A stretch of 6,677 nucleotides of DNA from Planctomycetaceae bacterium (lineage in GTDB: Bacteria; Planctomycetota; Planctomycetia; Pirellulales; Thermoguttaceae). Location: positions 1 through 6,677 of the forward strand of contig JAIROD010000337.1 of the NCBI GenBank assembly GCA_031257725.1. Direction: 5' to 3'. The stretch's first letter is position 1, and every line of letters starts with the position of its first letter. Positions 1 through 4,901 of this stretch are shown in pieces. The notes under the pieces were generated by a model that was not told where the DNA came from, made no database searches, and worked only from the letters and a program-made list of their open reading frames with translations. A program made the translations under genes and the position numbers.

Positions 1-116
1 CTGTTTTCGTCCAAAAATCCATGTTTTTGCATGTTTTTCTCCGCAACTCCTTAAAAACAGGCACGTTACGAAAAATAAATGAAAATTGTATCAAAAAGGG
101 CATGAAATATGCGGGC
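1..116. other. Non-coding left edge, no gene seen
   Basis: This A/T-rich stretch before the repeat array has no credible reading frame on either strand. The only structure I see is a 10-bp-period direct repeat of CATGTTTTT (20-28 and 30-38) and a 7-bp inverted repeat, CTGTTTT at 1-7 with AAAACAG at 54-60. Neither suggests a function. It could be an intergenic remainder belonging to a gene outside the window. Confidence 0.5.
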
Positions 117-869
117 TAATAGTTAACGACGTGGTTTACCCCGTGTTTTAGGGTTAAGTCGAACAACGCGGGGCAAGCCCACGCCGTTAACGTTCGGTAA
201 ATTCTGAATAATGAGCGATTCCCAGTTAATAGTTAACAACGTGGTTTACCCCGTGTTTGGGGGTTAAGTCGAACAACGCGGGGCAAGCCCACGCCGTTAA
301 CGTTCGGTAAATTCTGAATAATGAGCGATTACCAGTTAATAGTTAACGACGTGGTTTACCCCGTGTTTGAGGGGTTAAGTCGAACAACGCGGGGCAAGCC
401 CACGCCGTTAACGTTCGGTAAATTCCGAATGGTAAGCGATTCCCAGTTAATAGTTAACGACGTGGTTTACCCCGTGTTTTGGGGTTAAGTCGAACAACGC
501 GGGGTAACCCACGCCGTTAACTTTCGGTAAATTCCGAATGATGAGCGATTCCCAGTTAATAGTTAACGACGGGGTTTACCCCGTGTTTGAGGGGTTAAGT
601 CGAACACAACGCGGGGCAAGCCCACGCCGTTAACGTTCGGTAAATTCTGAATGACGAGCGATTCCCAGTTAATAGTTAACGACGGGGTTTACCCTGTGTT
701 TTGGGGTTAAGTCGAACAACGCGGGGCAAGCCCACGCCGTTAACGTTCGGTAAATTCTGAATGATAAGCGATTCCCAGTTAATAGTTAACGACGTGGTTT
801 ACCCCGTGTTTGGGGGGTAAGTCGAACAACGCGGGGCAAGCCCACGCCGTTAACGTTCGGTAAATTCTG
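117..869. repeat. Tandem array of seven ~110-bp palindromic units
   Basis: Seven direct copies start at TAATAGTTAAC at 117, 227, 337, 448, 557, 670 and 780, so the period is 109-113 bp. The whole unit is conserved, with no unique spacers, so it is not a CRISPR array. Each unit has a ~70-nt imperfect palindrome (122-191 in copy 1, 785-854 in copy 7) bounded by GTTAAC at both ends, then a ~40-nt tail containing TTCGGTAAATTC and GCGATTCCCAG. The palindrome arms are about 26-27 nt and pair almost throughout. Each arm also contains a smaller dyad (GGG-CAAG-CCC in the right arm; GGGG-TTTA-CCCC in the left arm of copies 5 and 6). The last copy loses most of its tail. The array ends 39 bp beyond the rfbF stop, so read-through transcripts would carry a row of strong hairpins. 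Confidence 0.95.
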
Positions 870-908
870 TTATTAAAGATTCTCCACGATATATTACTAA
901 AATTTTTA

Positions 909-1706
909 CTAAATTCCATCTTGATCTTTCCATATTTTCCAGGGAGCTTTTCCATTATTCCAACGGTATTCCAAATCCAGTTTATCGCGCAATGTGTCCA
1001 TACATTGCCAGTAACCTTCATGCCGGAACGCCATCAATTCACCATCAACAGCAATTTTTTCCAGTCCGCTGCCTTCCAGAACGTCGGAATCCTCTTTAAT
1101 GTAATCGAAAATTCCTTCATTAAAAACAAAAAAACCGCCGTTTATCCAACCTTCAGAAGTTTGCGGTTTTTCGGCGAAGGATTGAACAACCGGCGTGTCG
1201 TGATCAAAAGAAATCACACCATAACGTGCAGGCGGACGAACAGCGGTAACAGTGGCGATTCTGCCGTGTGATTGGTGAAACGCAAGCAATGCGTTCAGAT
1301 CAATATTCGCCAACCCGTCGCCGTAAGTTACAAAAAACGGTTCGGTACTCCGTAACCATTTTTCCATTCGTTTGATTCGACCGCCGGTTTGTGTTGTTAA
1401 TCCTGTTTCCATTAGATGAATTTTCCATTGTTCCGGCGGAGCGGAGTAATTGGCAATGTTACCGGTTCCGAGATCGACCATGATACTGCCGCAGGTTTTG
1501 TGATAATTGGTAAAGTATGATTTGATTACTTCGCCTTTATAACCGGTTGCGATAAAGAAATTTTCGCATGAAAATTCCGCAAAGTATTTCATGATATGCC
1601 AAAGAATCGGAAATTCACCGATTGTAACCATTGGTTTCGGTTTAATATCCGTCTCCTCCGCCAACCGCGTCCCGCGTCCTCCCGCTAATATGACCACTTT
1701 AAGCAT
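909..1706 (-). CDS. rfbF: Glucose-1-phosphate cytidylyltransferase (CDP-glucose pyrophosphorylase)
   Basis: A 265-residue cytosolic enzyme that makes CDP-glucose and pyrophosphate from CTP and alpha-D-glucose 1-phosphate, the first step towards CDP-linked 3,6-dideoxyhexoses of O-antigen and other surface glycans. It is a nucleotidyltransferase with a GT-A-like fold. Seen in the sequence: the nucleotide-binding loop LAGGRGTRL (7-15) with KPKPMV (22-27), WHIMK (36-40), TGGRIKRM (107-114), the metal-site YGDG (128-131), the sugar-binding EKPQ (179-182), WINGGFF (187-193), and the C-terminal RHEGYWQCMDTLRDK (228-242). These match RfbF rather than RmlA or GalU, and the length fits the family's roughly 257 residues. 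The ATG at 1706 precedes the conserved N-terminus directly; no Shine-Dalgarno is visible. The gene stands alone: the usual next gene, CDP-glucose 4,6-dehydratase (rfbG), is absent and a repeat array follows instead. The family call is secure, the physiological end product unknown. Confidence 0.95.
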   Translation of the reverse strand: MLKVVILAGGRGTRLAEETDIKPKPMVTIGEFPILWHIMKYFAEFSCENFFIATGYKGEVIKSYFTNYHKTCGSIMVDLGTGNIANYSAPPEQWKIHLMETGLTTQTGGRIKRMEKWLRSTEPFFVTYGDGLANIDLNALLAFHQSHGRIATVTAVRPPARYGVISFDHDTPVVQSFAEKPQTSEGWINGGFFVFNEGIFDYIKEDSDVLEGSGLEKIAVDGELMAFRHEGYWQCMDTLRDKLDLEYRWNNGKAPWKIWKDQDGI

Positions 1707-2123
1707 TGGAAAAATAGTAATAATAATTATGCCAAAATAAAAGAAAAAAATCGGTATCTATTCAGTAGAGTATCTTATCAGAAAATACTCATCAGGTAGG
1801 CAACCTTTCGCCGAAAGCAACGGTTGAGTTTGTTATTCGAGTTGTACGCGGTTGGTTTTTAATTTCCATCTGCAAACAGCCGACGCGGCCTTTCGGCGAA
1901 AGGTTGCCTACCATCGAATGACCAATCCACTGAATAATTACAAAAAAATTTGTGTTAAGCCAAAAGTTCAAAAAGTAAAGTGTGAACAATTAGAGCGATT
2001 ATTCTAAAGTAAAATCACCTAACCGGCAATCAGTCGTCTTTTTTTAAATGGAAAAAGTATTTTGTTCACTGTTTCACAAAATTTATGTTTACCGAAAACA
2101 CTCCTCCGTATCACTTTCCGATT
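1707..2123. other. Intergenic gap between the zinc-ribbon gene and rfbF
   Basis: No convincing gene lies in this 417-bp gap. It holds the MITE-like inverted repeat described separately, a small GAGTAT/ATACTC dyad at 1768-1790, and A/T-rich sequence on both sides. A 65-codon minus-strand frame across 1792-1989 is only a read-through of the inverted repeat. The rfbF promoter should lie here on the minus strand; a CATAAT -10-like hexamer sits at 1726-1731 but has no matching -35, so I do not call it. Confidence 0.5.
1759..1936. repeat. MITE-like inverted-repeat element
   Basis: A perfect 23-bp inverted repeat occupies 1795-1817 and 1890-1912 and encloses 72 bp with no coding content. An outer 8-bp inverted pair, TATTCAGT at 1759-1766 and ACTGAATA at 1929-1936, is nearly symmetrical around it. 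Each 23-bp arm contains its own small dyad (CTTTCG-C-CGAAAG in the left arm). Perfect arms around a short non-coding core are typical of miniature inverted-repeat elements, but no flanking target duplication is evident. It could instead be a dispersed structured repeat or a bidirectional terminator-like hairpin. The perfect match of the arms suggests recent arrival or selection for pairing. Confidence 0.6.
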
Positions 2124-4046
2124 TTATTGTTTTAACCTGATTTCCCATGCTGTTTTACCAAGCAGCCGAAAATAGAGGAGGACGAAATAACCGCAAAAGG
2201 TTAAGAGAGTTGCCGCGATAAGATAATAAAAGAACGACTGCATAAACCAATGTTTCTCCAATGTAGTTCCGGTAACGAGTAAACCGGCAAGAATTGTTAT
2301 CGGAACGCCAATTACAACAATTGCTTTACCGTACAATTGTAACCAAAGACCCGGACGTTTATATAAACTTGCTAATGTTTTACGCGGGCAATCACCGTAA
2401 AAAGTATCCGATTCGATAACACAAAGAAAAAGAATTGGAAAACAAAGAAACTGACCGATAAAATGGAGAATAATCAGTGTTGATTCTTGATCCGGCATAA
2501 AAAAAACGGTTCCTTGCCAAACGATGAAACCGGGAAAACCTGAAACGAAAAGAATGAGCAGCGACCAACCGAGATAGGAAAGACCGAAATCAAGATTAAA
2601 CGGAATCCAATGTTCAACCCGATCTTTTCCGGCGGCGGTTTCCAAAAAAAGACTGATTCCGAACAAAAACAACATGGTCAGCCAAACAATACTTAAAACA
2701 GTGCCAAACCAGAAATTGATGAGAAAGAAACCGCTTTCTGTTAAATTGTACGTATAACCGCTTCCTTGACCGTAAACTCGGTCGAACAGAATTTGCCAGA
2801 TCATTGATCGTGCTTTTTCACCGGTGAGATTGCCGAGAATACCGCAAAGAGTCAACACAACCATTCTGGCGCGGCAATGGGAATCGAAGAGCGGTGACCA
2901 TAAAAAATCGGACGCGGCATGTTGTGAACTGCCGATGAATGAGTCTGAATGTTGTAAATCGGACGGAGTCCGGGAATTTTGTGAACCGAAAGAAATTAAG
3001 TCGGCTGAATCGGCGGGCGGCAACGGAATTTTCGGCGGTAACGGAATTTCCGTCAGAGACGGAGAAGGAAAAACTGTTAGCGATAGCGGCAATGGAGGCG
3101 GTGACGGTGGAAGCGGCGGCGACGATGAAGAAGGTAAAGAGGACGGCAAAGAGGAAGGCGGCGATGGAGAAGGTAAAGAGGCAGGTAAAGAGTCAGGTAA
3201 AGACGGCGGCGACGATGAAGACGGCAATGAAGTTGAAGGCGGTAAGGGCGGCGGAAAGGACGATGAAGACTGGAGTGGTGATGAAGACTGGAGCGGTGAT
3301 GAAGACTGGAGCGGTGATGAAGACTGGAGCGGTGATGAAGACTGGAGCGGTGATGAAGTTGCGGCATCAAATTGACGTTGTTTTTCAATGCGTTTTCGTG
3401 CAGCGGGATCACTGGTTTCATCTGAATTATTTTTGGAACCGGCGAGATATTCTTCCAACCTTCCGTTACGAATTGCTTGTTTAATTGCTTCGGTCTCTTT
3501 TTCGATTTCCATTTGCTGTTGAATGACGGCTTCTTCCTCTTTTTTTTCTTTGTCGCTTTTCAAAAGGCGATTGAGTGCATCTTCCATCATGGGCGGTTTA
3601 TCAATGAAAATCGGCGGTGGAAGCCGATTTTCGTGTCTAATTCGATTTTGTTTTTCCTGTTCTTCCCTGAATAATCGTTGATTTTCCGCTCTAATGAGCA
3701 AAATATCTTGTCTGGAGATATCCGGTTCCTGAATGTTGTAACCTCCGGCGGCTTCGGGATCGTCGGCAATCAACATAAAACGTTGCGGAACAGCCATAAT
3801 TTCTGTTAAACGGTAACAATCAGGGCAACGTTTCCAAAGACCAACTTGATCTTCACCGGCATAAAGTCTTGTTTTACAAGCGGAACAGATTACCGGAATC
3901 AGCCGAACACCGGCATTGTACGGAATATCCGGCGCAATTGTTTTATTGGCGTCGTCATCTTCAATCGGGGCAAGCTCTAATTCGTCATCCTCTATTGGAG
4001 CAAGCCGGAGTTCTTCGTCATTGTGTTCCATTGTTGGGTGTTCCAT
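2124..4046 (-). CDS. Zinc-ribbon, Pro/Ser-rich linker, multi-pass membrane protein of unknown function
   Basis: A 640-residue protein from the ATG at 4046; no specific function is recognised. In order: an acidic N-terminus with two copies of L-x-LAPIEDD (13-32); a zinc ribbon with Cys54, Cys57, Cys74 and Cys77 (IPVICSACKTRLYAGEDQVG then KRCPDC); a charged, probably helical stretch (about 118-203); a Pro/Ser linker (228-345) starting with five PLQSSS repeats; and five or six hydrophobic segments (weak 393-409, then about 443-467, 489-510, 523-543, 574-593, 603-627), ending in YFRLLGKTAWEI. There is no signal peptide, so the ribbon probably faces the cytoplasm. This layout resembles planctomycete hypothetical membrane proteins. 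Start choice: an in-frame TTG at 4055 adds three residues and a second ATG at 4031 removes five; no Shine-Dalgarno decides between them. The linker is longer and more repetitive than I would expect and its DNA is unstable-looking. Confidence 0.88.
   Translation of the reverse strand: MEHPTMEHNDEELRLAPIEDDELELAPIEDDDANKTIAPDIPYNAGVRLIPVICSACKTRLYAGEDQVGLWKRCPDCYRLTEIMAVPQRFMLIADDPEAAGGYNIQEPDISRQDILLIRAENQRLFREEQEKQNRIRHENRLPPPIFIDKPPMMEDALNRLLKSDKEKKEEEAVIQQQMEIEKETEAIKQAIRNGRLEEYLAGSKNNSDETSDPAARKRIEKQRQFDAATSSPLQSSSPLQSSSPLQSSSPLQSSSPLQSSSSFPPPLPPSTSLPSSSSPPSLPDSLPASLPSPSPPSSLPSSLPSSSSPPLPPSPPPLPLSLTVFPSPSLTEIPLPPKIPLPPADSADLISFGSQNSRTPSDLQHSDSFIGSSQHAASDFLWSPLFDSHCRARMVVLTLCGILGNLTGEKARSMIWQILFDRVYGQGSGYTYNLTESGFFLINFWFGTVLSIVWLTMLFLFGISLFLETAAGKDRVEHWIPFNLDFGLSYLGWSLLILFVSGFPGFIVWQGTVFFMPDQESTLIILHFIGQFLCFPILFLCVIESDTFYGDCPRKTLASLYKRPGLWLQLYGKAIVVIGVPITILAGLLVTGTTLEKHWFMQSFFYYLIAATLLTFCGYFVLLYFRLLGKTAWEIRLKQ
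3261..3357 (-). repeat. 18-bp in-frame minisatellite (five PLQSSS codon blocks)
   Basis: On the plus strand the unit GATGAAGACTGGAGCGGT repeats with an exact 18-bp period from 3262 to 3351 (five copies; the first has T for C at one position), then a partial copy GATGAAG. It encodes PLQSSS repeats at the start of the linker of the membrane protein. Because 18 is a multiple of three, gain or loss of units keeps the frame. Near-identity of the copies implies recent expansion by slippage. Confidence 0.95.
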
Positions 4047-4096
4047 TGTTGACAACAGGTTGAGTACAGGTTAAATGCAACCAAACATCATTGTTC

Positions 4097-4124
4097 ATTT
4101 TATTTTTTTTTGTTTTTGTGTAAA
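4097..4124 (-). promoter_or_regulatory. Candidate sigma70-like promoter for the zinc-ribbon gene
   Basis: On the minus strand TTTACA (4124-4119) and TAAAAT (4102-4097) are separated by 16 bp, each one mismatch from the consensus hexamers. The -10 lies about 50 nt upstream of the ATG at 4046. The spacer is almost pure A, so chance resemblance in A/T-rich DNA is possible. Confidence 0.35.
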
Positions 4125-4151
4125 GGATGGGGCAGGCAAGCATCAGTGGGT

Positions 4152-4255
4152 GCGTTTGTTGGTTTGGTCGTTAACGGCGGGGTTTACCCCGCGTTGGGAC
4201 CATGACAGAGTAAGTCATGCCGGTAACAATCGCGAATAATCGCAGGTTGCGAAAA
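4152..4255. repeat. Dispersed palindromic repeat, form B, copy 1
   Basis: This ~104-bp block recurs 306 bp further on with few differences. Its core is a 58-nt palindrome, 4170-4227, with outer arms GTTAACGGC and GCCGGTAAC (8 of 9 positions pair), an inner hairpin CGGGG-TTTA-CCCCG, and a second dyad CATGAC/GTCATG at 4201-4219. A conserved tail, AACAATCGCGAATAATCGC then AGGTTGCGAAAA, follows. The outer arms and the GGGGTTTACCCC core match the 110-bp units at the left of the window, so both belong to one family. Confidence 0.88.
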
Positions 4256-4264
4256 TAAATATTC

Positions 4265-4280
4265 CGTCCCGTTAGGGACG
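4265..4280. repeat. CGTCCC/GGGACG short hairpin, copy 1
   Basis: A perfect 6-bp stem, CGTCCC and GGGACG, encloses GTTA and is flanked by ATTC and AAAT, which nearly extend the pairing. The same motif recurs at 4581-4596 and twice within 4633-4691. Confidence 0.85.
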
Positions 4281-4348
4281 AAATTTGTACTAAGGTTGTT
4301 TTTGTTGGAAAATCAGGTTGGAAATAAGGTTACGTCATGGGAATCATC

Positions 4349-4371
4349 ACGGGGTGAACCACGCCATTAAC
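4349..4371. repeat. Diverged single arm of the GTTAAC palindrome family
   Basis: ACGGGGTGAACCACGCC followed by ATTAAC aligns with the right arm of the 110-bp units (CGGGG, then CCACGCC, then GTTAAC) with a few changes. The matching left arm is missing, so this looks like a decayed remnant. Confidence 0.55.
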
Positions 4372-4381
4372 AATCTGTGTA

Positions 4382-4454
4382 CATCTGCGAAAATCTGTGG
4401 ATGATTCTTTTTGTTTTTATTTTATCCACAGATTTACGCAGATTATCGCAGATG
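4382..4454. repeat. ATCTGCG-type interrupted inverted repeat
   Basis: The left arm, 4382-4402, contains CATCTGCGA and AAATCTGTGGAT; the right arm, 4424-4454, is its reverse complement with an extra 9-nt segment (another ATCTGCG-like half unit). The 21-nt spacer is mostly T. Motifs of the kind 'ATCTGCG...AATCTGTGGAT' occur as dispersed intergenic repeats in several bacterial phyla. No gene is encoded. Confidence 0.75.
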
Positions 4455-4457
4455 GGG

Positions 4458-4561
4458 GCGTTTGTTGGTTCGATCGTTAACGGCGGGGTTTACCCCGCGT
4501 TGGTGCCATGTTAGAGTAAATCATGCCGGTAACAATCGCGAATAATCACAGGTTGCGAAAA
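4458..4561. repeat. Dispersed palindromic repeat, form B, copy 2
   Basis: Second copy of the form B block, offset 306 bp from the first, with the palindrome at 4476-4533. The outer arms and the CGGGG-TTTA-CCCCG hairpin are identical to copy 1. The inner CATGAC/GTCATG dyad has decayed to CATGTT and ATCATG, so pairing there is less constrained. The leader GCGTTTGTTGGTT is shared too. Confidence 0.88.
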
Positions 4562-4580
4562 AACAGAACGATAAAAAATT

Positions 4581-4596
4581 CGTCCCGCTAGGGACG
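4581..4596. repeat. CGTCCC/GGGACG short hairpin, copy 2
   Basis: Perfect 6-bp stem with a GCTA loop. It is followed by AAATATTGGTAGAAAA, whose ATTGGTAG also follows the motif inside the 59-bp palindrome at 4633-4691 (there in a slightly altered form), so the repeat unit is longer than the hairpin itself. Confidence 0.85.
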
Positions 4597-4632
4597 AAAT
4601 ATTGGTAGAAAAAAAGGTCAATCAAAAACACG

Positions 4633-4691
4633 CGTCCCGTAGGGACGATATGTTGGTAGTTTTCTACCAATATGTCGTCCCTAACGGGACG
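4633..4691. repeat. 59-bp near-perfect palindrome made of two head-to-head CGTCCC repeats
   Basis: Left arm 4633-4659 and right arm 4664-4691 are reverse complements apart from one inserted base and a couple of mismatches, around a TTTT loop. Each arm starts with the CGTCCC/GGGACG hairpin and runs into the TTGGTAG tail, so the structure is two copies of the same repeat joined tail to tail. It can fold as one long hairpin or as two small ones. Confidence 0.9.
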
Positions 4692-4707
4692 GAATTTTTG
4701 TTCAATC

Positions 4708-4813
4708 GTTAACAGCGGGGCGAACCCCGACGTAACAATCGTGTGGTAAAAAAAACGCGGGGCAAGACTACGCCGTTAACTTTCAGTAAATTATGAATGA
4801 CGAGAGATTCCCA
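4708..4813. repeat. Diverged single copy of the 110-bp palindromic unit
   Basis: The GTTAAC boundaries at 4708 and 4775-4780 and the ~73-nt palindrome are kept, as is the right arm (ACGCGGGGCAAG, then CGCCGTTAAC) and the tail with CAGTAAATTATGAATGACGAG and GATTCCCA. The left arm has changed to CGGGG-CGAA-CCCCG, again a perfect small hairpin, and the middle is rich in A. It therefore links the tandem array with this repeat island. Confidence 0.85.
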
Positions 4814-4826
4814 TTTGGTGTTTTTT

Positions 4827-4844
4827 CGCAACCTTCCGGTTGCG
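4827..4844. repeat. Small CGCAACC/GGTTGCG hairpin downstream of flotillin
   Basis: A perfect 7-bp stem with a TTCC loop (GGAA when read on the minus strand) lies 57 bp past the flotillin stop. On the minus strand it is followed by A residues rather than T residues, so it does not look like an intrinsic terminator for that gene. GCGGCTCTGAA occurs beside it twice (4842 and 4863). Confidence 0.55.
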
Positions 4845-4901
4845 GCTCTGAAAATGGTTCTGGCGGCTCTGAATACTTTCGATCTAAAAATTAATTTGTA
4901 A

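Larger units (their letters stand above)
4056..4901. other. Repeat-rich non-coding island between flotillin and the zinc-ribbon gene
   Basis: No credible gene occurs in this stretch. It is a mosaic of at least three repeat families, listed individually: GTTAAC-bounded palindromes, CGTCCC/GGGACG hairpins and an ATCTGCG-type inverted repeat, with little sequence left between them. The promoter candidate for the downstream gene lies at its left end. The short minus-strand frames near 4709-5094 overlap repeats or the flotillin tail and look spurious. Confidence 0.75.

Noticed and set aside
117..869. CRISPR array
   Set aside because: The period is ~110 bp and the complete unit is conserved between copies, with no unique spacers and no cas genes.
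779..1021. 80-codon minus-strand frame overlapping the end of rfbF
   Set aside because: It is out of frame with rfbF and ends inside the repeat array; no family resemblance.
1792..1989. 65-codon minus-strand reading frame
   Set aside because: It runs across the MITE-like inverted repeat, its C-terminus is encoded by the repeat arm and it resembles no family.
2050..2082. Possible intrinsic terminator after the zinc-ribbon gene (ATTTTGT/ACAAAAT stem, then TTTTT on the minus strand)
   Set aside because: The 7-bp stem has a single G-C pair and a 10-nt loop, too weak to support a call.
2824..3484. Two long plus-strand frames opposite the zinc-ribbon gene (DEDWSG and MKTGAV repeats)
   Set aside because: They owe their length to the low-complexity purine-rich DNA and have no domain; the minus frame carries the zinc ribbon and membrane segments on both sides.
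4827..4844. Intrinsic terminator for flotillin
   Set aside because: The hairpin is good but is followed on the minus strand by A residues; the T run lies on the wrong side.
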